This document shows, piece by piece, positions 53,318 through 62,383 of a DNA stretch of 64,000 nucleotides. Both the position numbers and the translations under genes were made by a program. How positions within the stretch are numbered: position 1 is the stretch's first letter; each line of letters starts with the position of its first letter. The notes under the pieces are model-generated. The model was not told the DNA's origin. It ran no database searches and saw only the letters and a list, made by a program, of their open reading frames with translations. The stretch is from Desulfonatronum lacustre DSM 10312 (GTDB taxonomy: Bacteria > Desulfobacterota > Desulfovibrionia > Desulfovibrionales > Desulfonatronaceae), in the NCBI RefSeq assembly GCF_000519265.1, contig NZ_KI912608.1, positions 2,389,313 to 2,453,312 on the forward strand. Direction: 5' to 3'.

Positions 53318-53754
53318 TGGACTTCATGACCGCCCTGGAGATCGGCGCGTCGGGTCTGAGCGCCGAGCGGACGCACCTGAACGTCATCTCCATGAATCTG
53401 GCCAACGTGAACACGACGCGAACCCCGGAAGGCGGACCGTATCGTCGCAAGAGCGTCGTCTTTCAATCCACGCCCCTGGATTCTCCCTTTACCAAGGCCA
53501 TGCGTTCCGAGTTGGAGCGGGAAGTCAAGGGCGTGAAGGTTTCCGGCGTGGTCACGGACCAGCGGCCCTTCAAACGGGTTTACGACCCCGGACATCCAGA
53601 CGCGGATGGGCAGGGCTACGTCAGCTTGCCGGACATCAACGTGGTCGAAGAGATGGCCAACATGATGACCGCTCTGCGCACCTACGAAGCCAACGCGGCC
53701 ACGATCTCCTCGGCCAAGACCATGTTCAACAAGGCCCTGGAGTTGGGCCGATAA
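53317..53754 (+). CDS. flgC: Flagellar rod protein FlgC
   Basis: A 145-residue rod protein: MDFMTALEIGASGLSAERTHLNVISMNLANVNTTRTPEGGPYRRK, ending NMMTALRTYEANAATISSAKTMFNKALELGR, both hallmark FlgC ends. It starts in the TAATG overlap with flgB, so translation is coupled. The open frame extends far upstream (52645), but that part overlaps flgB and is not coding. Confidence 0.96.
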   Translation: MDFMTALEIGASGLSAERTHLNVISMNLANVNTTRTPEGGPYRRKSVVFQSTPLDSPFTKAMRSELEREVKGVKVSGVVTDQRPFKRVYDPGHPDADGQGYVSLPDINVVEEMANMMTALRTYEANAATISSAKTMFNKALELGR

Positions 53755-53790
53755 CCTTCTTTTCGCTGACGCGAACTCACGGAGGACGTT

Positions 53791-54096
53791 ATGTCCATAT
53801 CCCCCATTGCCTTGAAGGCCTACAACCAAGCATCGCAAATGGCGCGGCCCGAGACCATCAAGCCGCATGAAGAGGTCCGCTCGTTCACCGATACGTTGAA
53901 GGGTTCGCTGGCCGAGGTGAACAACCTCCGTCATGAGTCCATCGGGATGATCGAATCCTTTGCCTCCGGCTCGAATCAGAACGTGCACGAGTTGATGATC
54001 TCCATGCAGAAAGCCAGCTTGTCCATGAGCATGACCTCCGCCGTGCGCAACAAGATCATGGAAGCCTATAAGGAAGTGCTGCGGATGCCTTTCTAA
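53791..54096 (+). CDS. fliE: Flagellar hook-basal body protein FliE
   Basis: A 101-residue adaptor between MS ring and rod: SFTDTLKGSLAEVNNL, then ELMISMQKASLSMSMTSAVRNKIMEAYKEVLRMPF, matching the conserved FliE C-terminus. GGAGG lies upstream of ATG 53791. Third gene of the operon, 36 bases after flgC. Confidence 0.95.
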   Translation: MSISPIALKAYNQASQMARPETIKPHEEVRSFTDTLKGSLAEVNNLRHESIGMIESFASGSNQNVHELMISMQKASLSMSMTSAVRNKIMEAYKEVLRMPF

Positions 54097-54226
54097 TGTT
54101 TGAGGGTTCAGCGTTTACGGTTCATGGTTGGGGCAAGCGGCTCCGACCTTTGATCCATGCTCATTCCCTTCCAACCTCTTCCCGAGAATCTTCAGCCAAC
54201 CTTCAACAATCACGTCGGAGCCAGCC

Positions 54227-55828
54227 ATGCCTCCTTTTCTGGAAAATCTGAAAGCCAAGGCCCTGCAAATCTGGAGCGATTCCAGCGCATCTCAGCGCAT
54301 CATGGTCGGCGGTTTGGCGGCGACCCTGGTTTTGGTCTTTTTCCTGCTCATGTACTGGATCGGTCGCCCGGATTACGCGGTTTTGTACGACCGCCTGACT
54401 CCCGAGGACGCCAGTCGGGTGAGCACCATCCTGCAGACCGGCAAGGAACCGTACCGGCTGGCGGACAACGGGCAGACCATTCTGGTCCCGGCGGATCGGG
54501 TTCATGAACTGCGGTTGCGTGTCGCCGGGGAGGGAGCGCTGCGCGGTCCGGGGTTGGGGTTCGAGTTGTTCGACGACGTCAAACTCGGCCAGACCGACTT
54601 CATCCAACGCATCAACTACCAGCGGGCCCTGCAAGGCGAGCTGTCCAGAACGATTTCCGAATTTCCGGAGGTGGAAAGCACCCGGATTCATTTGGTCATT
54701 CCGCATCGCAGCCTGTTCATCGAAGAGCAGAGTCCGCCGTCCGCGGCCGTGATTCTGACCATGAAACAGGGCTCCAGGCTGGACAACCGCCAGGTCCAGA
54801 GCGTGGTCAACCTGGTTACATCCTCGGTGGAAGGATTGACTCAGGATCACATCACCGTGTCCGACACCACCGGGCAGGTCCTGTACCAGCCCAAGAGTTC
54901 GGACACTTTGGAAGGTATGACCAACACTCAGTTGGAGTACAAGCTGCAACTGGAACAGAACCTGGAACGGCGCATCAGCCAAATGTTGATTCCGCTGTTC
55001 GGCCACGACCAAGTCATCGCCAAGGTGAACACGGAACTGGATTTCAGTCGACGGACCATCGTTAGAGAGTTGTTCGACCCGGACAGCGCCGTGGTCCGCA
55101 GCGAACAGAAAAGTGACGAAACCAGCATCGGACAGTCCAACCTGGAAGCCGGGGTTCCCGAACCGCAGTTTCAGGGGGACGGCTTCGCCGGCCAGGGTAC
55201 CTATCAGGAAAGCGCTCGTTCCCAGTCCACGACCAATTTTGAAATCAACCGCGAAGAACAGCAGATCGTCATGCCTCTGGGCGAGTTGCAGCGATTGAGC
55301 GTGGCGGTTATCGTCGATGGAACATACGAGCCGGTGGCCGAGGGCCAAGGACATGTCTTCGTGCCGCGCAGCGCCCAGGAACTGCAACGGATCGAACAGC
55401 TGGTCCGCAACGCCATCGGCTTTGATGGGGCCCGGGGCGACAGCGTGGAGGTCTCCAGTATTTCCTTCGGCGCTCCGGAAATGATCCCGCCGCCGAGCCT
55501 GGCGGACGTCATTCTGGATTACGGTCGGCAGTTCGGCAAACCGATCCTGAATTTCCTGCTGGTCCTGCTTTTTCTGCTCCTGGTGGTCCGCCCCGTGGTG
55601 ATGGCCATGATCCGTCCGCGTGTCGCCGAGCAAGACGAGGGCGCGATGGATGAATTGGAAGGGACGGAAGCGATGGCTCTGGAAGGTGCCGAGGCTCAAG
55701 AGTCCGAGGGTATGTTGGCTCAGCGCCGCCTGGAAGAGCTGAAGCAGGCCACCGCGGAGCTGTTTCAGAAGAACATGGAGCAGAGCGTCCAAGTTCTGAA
55801 GATCTGGCTGAAAGAGGAGAACGCCTGA
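54227..55828 (+). CDS. fliF: Flagellar MS-ring protein FliF
   Basis: A 533-residue inner-membrane ring protein: N-terminal helix (MVGGLAATLVLVFFLLMYWIG), YscJ/FliF domain (DYAVLYDRLTPEDASRVSTILQ, GLGFELFDDVKLGQTDFIQRINYQRALQGELSRTI, VESTRIHLVIP), second domain, C-terminal helix (ILNFLLVLLFLLLVVRPVV) and a FliG-binding cytoplasmic tail (QATAELFQKNMEQSVQVLKIWLKEEN). ATG 54227 has CGGAG six bases upstream; the frame opens earlier (54128) without support. One base separates its stop from the fliG GTG. Confidence 0.97.
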   Translation: MPPFLENLKAKALQIWSDSSASQRIMVGGLAATLVLVFFLLMYWIGRPDYAVLYDRLTPEDASRVSTILQTGKEPYRLADNGQTILVPADRVHELRLRVAGEGALRGPGLGFELFDDVKLGQTDFIQRINYQRALQGELSRTISEFPEVESTRIHLVIPHRSLFIEEQSPPSAAVILTMKQGSRLDNRQVQSVVNLVTSSVEGLTQDHITVSDTTGQVLYQPKSSDTLEGMTNTQLEYKLQLEQNLERRISQMLIPLFGHDQVIAKVNTELDFSRRTIVRELFDPDSAVVRSEQKSDETSIGQSNLEAGVPEPQFQGDGFAGQGTYQESARSQSTTNFEINREEQQIVMPLGELQRLSVAVIVDGTYEPVAEGQGHVFVPRSAQELQRIEQLVRNAIGFDGARGDSVEVSSISFGAPEMIPPPSLADVILDYGRQFGKPILNFLLVLLFLLLVVRPVVMAMIRPRVAEQDEGAMDELEGTEAMALEGAEAQESEGMLAQRRLEELKQATAELFQKNMEQSVQVLKIWLKEENA

Positions 55829-55829
55829 A

Positions 55830-56831
55830 GTGGCAGATAAAATATCCGGTACGCAGAAGACGGCCATCCTGCTGTTGGCCTTGGGAGACAAGTGCGCCGT
55901 GGACGTGTTCAAACGCCTGGATCGTCGCGAGATCACCCAGGTGAGCAAGGCCATGGTGGAGATGGATTCGGTCCCCAAGGAGATGGTCGAGGAGGTGCTC
56001 AAGGAGTTCAACCAGGTCCTGGCCCTGGGCGAAAACATGCTGGTCGGCAGCCCGGACCGGGTGCGCAAGATGCTCCAGGGGCTGGACAGCGAAACGGCCA
56101 AATTCGTCTTGGACTCCTTGGAACTGGACACCGGGCCGGGGCCGTTCAAGGCTTTGGAAAGCATCAGCCCGAAGTTGCTGGCCCAGATTCTGCGCAACGA
56201 ACACCCTCAGACACTGGCCTTGATTCTGGGTCACCTGGAGTCGGAGCAGGCCGCCGGGCTGCTCCAGAACATGACCGCCGGGGTCCGGGCCGAAGTGCTG
56301 ATCCGCTTGGCCCGCCTGGAGGCCGTTCCCGCGGACATGCTGGAGGACGTGGGCAAGGTGCTGGATCGGCAACTGATCGCCATGGGCGGTCGCGAAGGCC
56401 GGAAAGTCGGCGGAGTGTCGTCGGTGGCCGAGATCCTCAACGCAGTGGAACGCGCCACGGAAGAGGAAGTGTTGGCGGACATCGAAGAGGAATCCACTCA
56501 GCTGGCCGAGGAAATCCGACAGCTCATGTTCGTGTTCGAGGATATCAAGACCCTGGACGACCGTGGCATTCGGGAACTGCTCAAGGAGGTCAGCAACGAC
56601 GAACTGACCCTGGCCTTGAAGGGTGCCAGCGAAGAATTGCGGGCCAAATTCTTTTCCAACCTGTCCGAACGCGCGGCCACCATGATCAAGGAAGATCTGG
56701 AAATCATGGGACCGGTCAAGCTGTCCGAGGTGGAAACGGCCCAGATGAACGTGGTCAAGGTGGTTCGTCGGCTGGAAGCCGAGGGCCGGATCATCATCAC
56801 GGGCAAGGGAGGCGGCGATGTCCTTCTCTAA
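55830..56831 (+). CDS. fliG: Flagellar motor switch protein FliG
   Basis: A 333-residue C-ring protein that couples the stator to rotation. FliG features: KTAILLLALGDKCAVDVFKRLDRREI, LLAQILRNEHPQTLALILGHLESEQAA (middle domain, EHPQ motif), MFVFEDIKTLDDRGIRELLKEV (torque helix region) and FFSNLSERAATMIKEDLEIMGPVKLSEVETAQ. It starts with GTG at 55830, one base after fliF. The end overlaps the fliH start by 14 bases. Confidence 0.97.
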   Translation: MADKISGTQKTAILLLALGDKCAVDVFKRLDRREITQVSKAMVEMDSVPKEMVEEVLKEFNQVLALGENMLVGSPDRVRKMLQGLDSETAKFVLDSLELDTGPGPFKALESISPKLLAQILRNEHPQTLALILGHLESEQAAGLLQNMTAGVRAEVLIRLARLEAVPADMLEDVGKVLDRQLIAMGGREGRKVGGVSSVAEILNAVERATEEEVLADIEEESTQLAEEIRQLMFVFEDIKTLDDRGIRELLKEVSNDELTLALKGASEELRAKFFSNLSERAATMIKEDLEIMGPVKLSEVETAQMNVVKVVRRLEAEGRIIITGKGGGDVLL

Positions 56832-57540
56832 TCCTGATGGCGTCCGATCCGGAGGGAAAATCCTCATCGGTCCCCGCTCCGTGGGGTTGTCCGAATTGAC
56901 TCTGGCCGGCGGGCGTCAAGCCGCCTGGAGCATGGAGGCCGAAGAGGAATACTTGGTCCGGGTCCGGGCCAAGGCCCAGGTCATGGCCAAGGATATCCTG
57001 GCCCAGGCCATGGAAGAGGCAAAGCAAATCAAGGTCCAGGCCAGGGACGAAGGCTTTCGCGAGGGCCAAGCCAAGGCCGATACCCAGTTGAAGCAAGTCC
57101 TGGAACAGGCCGCCGGGCAGTGCGCCGCGGTGATCAGCTCCATTGAAGAACAGGGCCGAGCCGTGTGGCAAACTCACCGCGGCGACCTGGTGATGCTCTT
57201 GCACGTCATGGTGGAAAAAGCCATCGCCGTGGAGCTGGACGTGCATCGCCGGGAGAGCATGGCCAATCTGCTGGACCAGGCCGTGGACATGATCGACGCC
57301 AAGCGCAAGGTGATCATTGCCGTCAATCCGCAAGACCGCGGACTGATCGAAGACCTCTTGACCTTGGGAAAATCGGACGGCGACCGTCTGACGGCCTGGA
57401 AAGTCAAGGATGATCCACGAATCGAACCCGGCGGGCTGATCCTGGAGTGCGATCACGGGATGGTGGACAACACCGTCGCGTCACGCAAAGCCGGCCTGCG
57501 TGAAATTCTGGACCAACTGACCCTGGAGGAAAACGGCTGA
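56818..57540 (+). CDS. fliH: Flagellar export ATPase regulator FliH
   Basis: A 240-residue stator-like protein of the flagellar type III export apparatus. An N-terminal disordered stretch is followed by a long helical Ala/Glu-rich coiled coil (RVRAKAQVMAKDILAQAMEEAKQIKVQARDEGFREGQAKADTQL) and a C-terminal FliH/HrpE domain (AIAVELDVHRRESMANLLDQAVDMI; GGLILECDHGMVDNTVASRKAGLREILDQL). It regulates FliI. Overlaps fliG by 14 bases and fliI by 1 base (TGATG). Confidence 0.93.
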   Translation: MSFSNPDGVRSGGKILIGPRSVGLSELTLAGGRQAAWSMEAEEEYLVRVRAKAQVMAKDILAQAMEEAKQIKVQARDEGFREGQAKADTQLKQVLEQAAGQCAAVISSIEEQGRAVWQTHRGDLVMLLHVMVEKAIAVELDVHRRESMANLLDQAVDMIDAKRKVIIAVNPQDRGLIEDLLTLGKSDGDRLTAWKVKDDPRIEPGGLILECDHGMVDNTVASRKAGLREILDQLTLEENG

Positions 57541-58865
57541 TGGGGCTTTGTCCGCAAAGTTGCGCCAACGTGCTCCGAGAGACGGACCCGGCCCGAACCT
57601 TCGGCAAGGTTTCCAAGGTCGTCGGCCTGCTGGTGGAAGGCCGGGGCATGAAGGCTTCCCTGGGATCGTTCTGCCGCCTGCTCTCGGACGACGACCCGGA
57701 AGGCATTCCCGCCGAGGTGGTCGGATTCCGTAACGGTTCGGTGCTGTTCATGCCCTACGGCGAAATGCGGGGCATCCGGCCCGGCAATCTGATTCAGAAT
57801 TCCAACACTCCGCCTCTGTTCCCCGTGGGCAAGCGGATGTTGGGTCGGGTCCTGGACGCCTTCGGCCAACCCATGGATTCGGGCCCCGTGCTGCAACCAT
57901 CCCAGTACTATCCTCTGCACGCCGAACCGCTCAACCCCCTGAAACGCCCTCGGATTCACGCTCCGCTGGACACCGGGGTCCAGGCCATCAACGGCCTGCT
58001 GACCCTGGGAAAGGGCCAGCGGGTGGGGATCATGGCCGGTTCCGGGGTGGGCAAGAGCACCATGATGGGCATGATCGCTCGCTACACCAAGGCGGATGTG
58101 AACGTCATCGCCCTGGTGGGCGAGCGGGGACGCGAAGTTTTGGATTTCATGGAAAAAGATTTGGGACCGGAGGGCTTGGCCCGCTCGGTGCTGATCGTGG
58201 CCACCTCGGAACAGGGGCCGCTGGTCCGGATGCGGGCCGCGTTCGCGGCCACGGCCGTGGCCGAATATTTCCGGGACAAGGGCCAGGACGTGATCCTGAT
58301 GATGGACTCCGTGACCCGGTTCGCCATGGCCGCCCGCGAGGTGGGTCTGGCCGCCGGGGAACCGCCCACCACCAGAGGGTACACGCCCACGGTGTTCGCC
58401 ATGCTGCCCCGGCTCCTGGAGCGGGCCGGAAACAGCGAGCAGGGCAGCATCACCGGGATTTACACCGTGTTGGTGGAAGGCGATGATTTTACCGAACCCG
58501 TGGCCGACGCGGTCCGCTCCATCCTGGACGGCCACATCGTGCTCACCCGGGAGCTGGCCGATCAGGGCCATTACCCGGCCATTGACGTGCTCAAAAGCGT
58601 CAGCAGGTTGCGCGCGGACGTCACCCCGCCGGAAGTCCTTCAGGCCGGCCGGGAGGTAATTCGCTCCCTGGCCACGTTCAAAAAGGTGGAGGATATGGTG
58701 AATATCGGGGCCTATGCCAAGGGCAGCAGTCAGGAAATTGACATGGCACTGCAACGCATCGGCCCGATCCAGAACTACCTCCGCCAACAGGTGGACGAGT
58801 GTCGCCCCCTTGAGGACAGTTTTTCCGGGCTGTTCGCTTTGTTGGACAAGGACGCCGGGAAGTGA
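57540..58865 (+). CDS. fliI: Flagellar export ATPase FliI
   Basis: A 441-residue F1-like ATPase that energises flagellar protein export. Walker A is GIMAGSGVGKST (about residues 162-173), Walker B is VILMMDSVTRFAMAAREVGLAAGEPPTTRGYTPTVFAMLPRLLERAG (with the signature catalytic Glu in GERGREV), and the N-terminal domain has LVEGRGMKASLG. Last flagellar gene in this block; fliJ does not follow. Its TGA overlaps the GTG of cobB (GTGA), so the cobalamin genes may be in the same transcript. Confidence 0.97.
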   Translation: MGLCPQSCANVLRETDPARTFGKVSKVVGLLVEGRGMKASLGSFCRLLSDDDPEGIPAEVVGFRNGSVLFMPYGEMRGIRPGNLIQNSNTPPLFPVGKRMLGRVLDAFGQPMDSGPVLQPSQYYPLHAEPLNPLKRPRIHAPLDTGVQAINGLLTLGKGQRVGIMAGSGVGKSTMMGMIARYTKADVNVIALVGERGREVLDFMEKDLGPEGLARSVLIVATSEQGPLVRMRAAFAATAVAEYFRDKGQDVILMMDSVTRFAMAAREVGLAAGEPPTTRGYTPTVFAMLPRLLERAGNSEQGSITGIYTVLVEGDDFTEPVADAVRSILDGHIVLTRELADQGHYPAIDVLKSVSRLRADVTPPEVLQAGREVIRSLATFKKVEDMVNIGAYAKGSSQEIDMALQRIGPIQNYLRQQVDECRPLEDSFSGLFALLDKDAGK

Positions 58866-60451
58866 CGCCATGTCGTGAAGCCGACCGGGACAACGGACCG
58901 TTCGGCAAGGCCAGGGGACTGGTGGTGGCCGGAACCCACAGCGGATGCGGCAAAACCCTGGCCACGCTGGGGCTGGCGGCCGCTTTCCGGGAACGAGGGC
59001 TCCGGGTCCAGGGATTCAAGGTCGGGCCGGACTTCATTGATCCCACGCATTTGGCCGCGGTCAGCGGCCGTTTCGTCCACAATCTGGATGGCTGGATTCT
59101 GAGCCGAGACGTGGTTCTGGAGCTGTTCCACCGGTACGCCCGGGACGTGGACGTCTGCCTGGTGGAAGGGGTGATGGGCCTGTTCGACGGCGCATCCGGC
59201 TCGGAGGAGAGCGGTTCCACGGCCCAGATGGCCAAATGGCTGGGCTTGCCCGTGGTTCTTGTGGTGGACGCCCGGTCCCAGGCCCGCTCCGCCGCGGCCC
59301 TGGTGCGCGGCTTTCGGGACTTTGATCCGGAACTGCGACTGGCCGGGGTGATCTTTACCCAGGTGGGCGGGCCAAGCCATGAAGCCTTGCTCCGCGAAGC
59401 CATGGCCGCGTACCTGCCGGAGCTGCCTTGCCTTGGTCTTTTGCCTCGCCGACCGGATCTGGTCCTGCCCTCCCGGCACCTCGGGTTGGTCATGGCCGCT
59501 GATTTGGGCCGGTCCCCGACGGAAAAGTCGTCCGAAGACGCGACGGGGGGGACATCAGGGGGGATATCGAGGGCAGAAAATCAGGGTCGGGAACAAACCA
59601 CGTTCTGGGACTCCCAGCGTCGGGAAAGCTTGGCCGCCTGGGCCGAACAAGGACTGGATTTGGATCGAATCCAGCGAATCAGCGCACAGCCGGGCTTCGC
59701 GAACCCTGCTTCAGCAGGCCGGGCGACCGAATCGGCGTCGCCACTCAGGATCTGCCCCAAGGTGGCCCCCAGAGTGGTCTCCGGAGTGCCTCACGGAGTG
59801 ACCATCGGCGTGGCCAGAGATCCGGCCTTCTGTTTTTATTACCAGGAAAACTTGCGATTACTGGAACGGGCCGGGGCGCGGCTGGTCTTTTTTTCTCCCC
59901 TCACGGACGAGCGGTTACCAGAAGGCGTGGCCGGATTGTACCTGGGAGGTGGTTACCCGGAACTCTATTCCGACGGGCTGGCCGCGAACCATGCCCTGCG
60001 CGAGGCGATTCGAACGGCCGCCCAGGAAGGGATGCCCGTTTATGCCGAATGCGGGGGCATGATGTACCTGCTTTCCGAGCTGGAGGACGTGGACGGGAAG
60101 CGTTTTCCCATGGTCGGCCTTTTACCGGGTCGGGCCAAGATGCTTTCCCGATTCCAGGCCCTGGGCTACAGGAAGGTGGAACTGCTTGCCGATAGCGTTT
60201 TGGGGCCCGTAGGGACCGTGCTGCGCGGCCATGAGTTTCATTATTCCAAGCTGGAAGGGCTTTCGGAAAACGCCTGCGAGCCGGCCTTTCGGGTCGCGGA
60301 TCGCCGGGATCGGGAGAGCCTGGCTGGTTTTCGACACAGCAACGTGATGGCCTCGTACGTCCACCTGCATTTCGGCTCTCATCCACCGGCCGCCGCCGCG
60401 TTCACGCGGGCCTGCGAGCGCTTTGCGGCCAACCGCAACCAAAGGATTTGA
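58862..60451 (+). CDS. cobB: Cobyrinate a,c-diamide synthase
   Basis: A 529-residue amidotransferase (CobB/CbiA) that amidates the a and c side chains of cobyrinic acid with glutamine and ATP. The N-terminal CbiA domain has P-loop GTHSGCGKT (about residues 24-32), FKVGPDFIDPTHL and VEGVMGLFDG. The C-terminal GATase_3 has GLYLGGGYPELY, nucleophile Cys in YAECGGMMYL, and HLHFGSHP. It is longer than the usual 450-470 residues: a low-complexity, Gly/Ser/Arg-rich stretch of about 80 residues (from about 218 to 300) sits between the domains. The GTG start overlaps the fliI stop by 4 bases; the frame has no better start. Confidence 0.92.
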   Translation: MTPCREADRDNGPFGKARGLVVAGTHSGCGKTLATLGLAAAFRERGLRVQGFKVGPDFIDPTHLAAVSGRFVHNLDGWILSRDVVLELFHRYARDVDVCLVEGVMGLFDGASGSEESGSTAQMAKWLGLPVVLVVDARSQARSAAALVRGFRDFDPELRLAGVIFTQVGGPSHEALLREAMAAYLPELPCLGLLPRRPDLVLPSRHLGLVMAADLGRSPTEKSSEDATGGTSGGISRAENQGREQTTFWDSQRRESLAAWAEQGLDLDRIQRISAQPGFANPASAGRATESASPLRICPKVAPRVVSGVPHGVTIGVARDPAFCFYYQENLRLLERAGARLVFFSPLTDERLPEGVAGLYLGGGYPELYSDGLAANHALREAIRTAAQEGMPVYAECGGMMYLLSELEDVDGKRFPMVGLLPGRAKMLSRFQALGYRKVELLADSVLGPVGTVLRGHEFHYSKLEGLSENACEPAFRVADRRDRESLAGFRHSNVMASYVHLHFGSHPPAAAAFTRACERFAANRNQRI

Positions 60452-60453
60452 TC

Positions 60454-61113
60454 ATGACCGAGTTGGAGCCGATCCCCCTGAATTCCGCCGGGCTGGATAT
60501 CGAGACCGAGTCCATGCGGATCATCGATGCCGAAGTTCCGCCTCCGAGGCCCTTTGGCGACGCCGAGTGGCCGGTTGTCCGGCGGATGATCCACGCCAGC
60601 GCGGACTTTGAACTCTTGGACCTGGTTCGGTTTCACCCCCGGGCCGTGACGGCCGGGCTGGAAGCCTTGCGCCGAGGTTGTCCGGTGATCACGGACACCC
60701 GCATGGCCCAGGCGGGCCTGTCTCCAAGGCTGTACGCTCCCCTCGGGTGCGAGGTGCATTGCCTGATCAGCGACCCTGAAACCCTGGAACAATCCCGGCT
60801 TACCGGCTCCACCCGCGCCGCCGCGGCGGTGGACGTGGCGGCCCAGCTCTTCCAAGAGGCCATATGGGTGGTGGGCAACGCCCCCACGGCTCTGCTCCGT
60901 CTTCTGGAGTTGATACAAGGCAAAGCCGTGATCCCGAGCCTGGTCATCGGCATGCCGGTGGGGTTCGTCCAAGCCGAGGAATCCAAACAAGCCCTGCTGG
61001 AATCCGAAGGGATCCCCTTCATCCTGATTCGCGGCCGCAAAGGCGGTTCGGCCCTGGCCGCCGCGGCTCTGAACGCCCTGGCCGGGATGGCCCTTGCCGA
61101 TGTTCCGGTGTAG
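60454..61113 (+). CDS. cbiC: Precorrin-8X (cobalt-precorrin-8) methylmutase
   Basis: A 219-residue CbiC/CobH that moves the methyl from C-11 to C-12 to form (cob)hydrogenobyrinate. Key sequence: RRMIHASADFELLDLVRF, with catalytic His47, then PVITDTRMAQAGLS, GNAPTALLRLLEL, IGMPVGFVQAEESKQAL and GRKGGSALAAAALNAL. ATG 60454 with AAGGA seven bases upstream is chosen over TTG 60448. Two bases after cobB. Its TAG stop is part of the REP-like palindrome that follows. Confidence 0.94.
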   Translation: MTELEPIPLNSAGLDIETESMRIIDAEVPPPRPFGDAEWPVVRRMIHASADFELLDLVRFHPRAVTAGLEALRRGCPVITDTRMAQAGLSPRLYAPLGCEVHCLISDPETLEQSRLTGSTRAAAAVDVAAQLFQEAIWVVGNAPTALLRLLELIQGKAVIPSLVIGMPVGFVQAEESKQALLESEGIPFILIRGRKGGSALAAAALNALAGMALADVPV

Positions 61114-61137
61114 GGGCGACCGGCCGGTCGCCCCTAC
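61110..61137. repeat. 28-bp perfect palindrome (REP-like)
   Basis: GTAGGGGCGACCGG followed directly by its reverse complement. Same class as the element at 28020-28066 (arms GTAGGGGCG...CGCCCCTAC). The TAG inside the left arm is the stop codon of cbiC. No T-tract; likely a repeated extragenic palindrome that stabilises or partly terminates mRNA. Confidence 0.9.
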
Positions 61138-61182
61138 GGTCGTTGACACGGAAAACCGTACACAGAATCCTTCCATCCCGAC

Positions 61183-62331
61183 ATGAACCATCGCGCCAAG
61201 GTACGAATCGGCTTCACCACCGGGTCTTCGGCCACGGCCGCGACCAAGGCCGGGGTGTTGTTTCTGGTGCGCGGGGTGAGGCCCAAGCGCGTCGACATTC
61301 CCTGCCCGGAGGGGCATGTCCGGCTGGTAATCCCGCTGGAAAGCCTGGAGGTGGAGACATCGCCCGCCGGCGAGCGTGCAGTCCTGGTCACGGTGCGCAA
61401 GCAGGCCGGAGACGACCCGGACGCCACCCACGACGCGGTCATTTCGGCTCGCGTCCATTTGGAACCGTGGCCTCGGCCCGAGGTGGTGGTCCGGGGAGGA
61501 AAAGGGGTGGGCATGGTCACCAGGCCCGGATTGCCCGTGTCCGTGGGCCGGGCGGCCATCAATCCGGGGCCGCTGCGGCAGATCCAACGGGCTTTATTGG
61601 AAACACTGGAGCAGCTTGGATGCGTCGCCAGAGTCCACGTGCTGGTGGAGGTCCCTCGGGGCGAGGAACTGGCGGCCAAGACCCTGAACCCCAGATTGGG
61701 CATTGTCGGCGGGATTTCCATCCTCGGGACCCGGGGCACGGTGAAGGCCTTCAGCCATGCGGCGTGGAAAGAGACGATCATCCAGTGTCTGGACGTGGCT
61801 CGGGCCGAAGGCCTGGACACCGTGGCCCTGAGCACCGGGGGGAAGGGGCAGCGCTTTCTGGAGGCCGCCTTCCCCCGACTTCCCCGAACCGCCTTCATTC
61901 AAGCAGGGGATCATCCAGGATTCGCCATGCGCCAGGCTGCCCGACGCGGGATGCGCAAGGTGATCTGGGGGGGCTTCTGGGGCAAGCTGCTTAAAATGGC
62001 CCAGGGACGACCGCAAACCCATGCCCGACTTTTTGCCGTGGACCTGCCTGCCTTGGCCGAACTGGCGGCGAGCTTGGGCATGGAATCGGATGCAACCGAG
62101 AAAATCGCTCGGGCCAACACGGCCAGAGAAGCCCTGGACATCCTGCGCAGCAGGGATCGCTTCGCCGCAGTGACGTCGGAAGCCCTTGTTCGAGCTCTTG
62201 ATCACTGCCGCATTTGGGGTCGACAATTGGTGGACGTGGAATTGATTTTATTGGACTATGATGGTCAGATATTGCACAGGGCGGAACACAAGGCCTCCAA
62301 CTCGACGGAGAGCCGTTCGACTTCCGCCTGA
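61183..62331 (+). CDS. cbiD: Cobalt-precorrin-5B C(1)-methyltransferase CbiD
   Basis: A 382-residue CbiD for the anaerobic (cobalt-early) cobalamin pathway. N-terminus RIGFTTGSSATAATKAGVLFLVRG is the family signature, followed by VVVRGGKGVGMVTRPGLPVSVGRAAINPGPLRQI, GGISILGTRGTVKAFSHAAWKETI and LSTGGKGQRF...QAGDHPGFAMRQAARRGMRKVIWGGFWGKLLKMAQG. Its presence instead of aerobic CobF/CobG fits an anaerobe. Start ATG 61183 lies 70 bases after cbiC. No other cob/cbi genes lie in this window. Confidence 0.95.
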   Translation: MNHRAKVRIGFTTGSSATAATKAGVLFLVRGVRPKRVDIPCPEGHVRLVIPLESLEVETSPAGERAVLVTVRKQAGDDPDATHDAVISARVHLEPWPRPEVVVRGGKGVGMVTRPGLPVSVGRAAINPGPLRQIQRALLETLEQLGCVARVHVLVEVPRGEELAAKTLNPRLGIVGGISILGTRGTVKAFSHAAWKETIIQCLDVARAEGLDTVALSTGGKGQRFLEAAFPRLPRTAFIQAGDHPGFAMRQAARRGMRKVIWGGFWGKLLKMAQGRPQTHARLFAVDLPALAELAASLGMESDATEKIARANTAREALDILRSRDRFAAVTSEALVRALDHCRIWGRQLVDVELILLDYDGQILHRAEHKASNSTESRSTSA

Positions 62332-62340
62332 GCCTCGAAT

Positions 62341-62366
62341 CCCGACAACGACACCCGACAACGACA
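62341..62366. repeat. 13-bp direct tandem repeat
   Basis: CCCGACAACGACA occurs twice back to back (62341-62353 and 62354-62366) just upstream of the MOSC ribosome site GGAGGAAA. Probably a slippage duplication that lengthens the leader. Confidence 0.85.
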
Positions 62367-62383
62367 TCGGAGGAAATCAAACC

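Noticed and set aside
54203-56197. 664-residue ORF opposite fliF/fliG
   Set aside because: Shadow of two well-supported flagellar genes.
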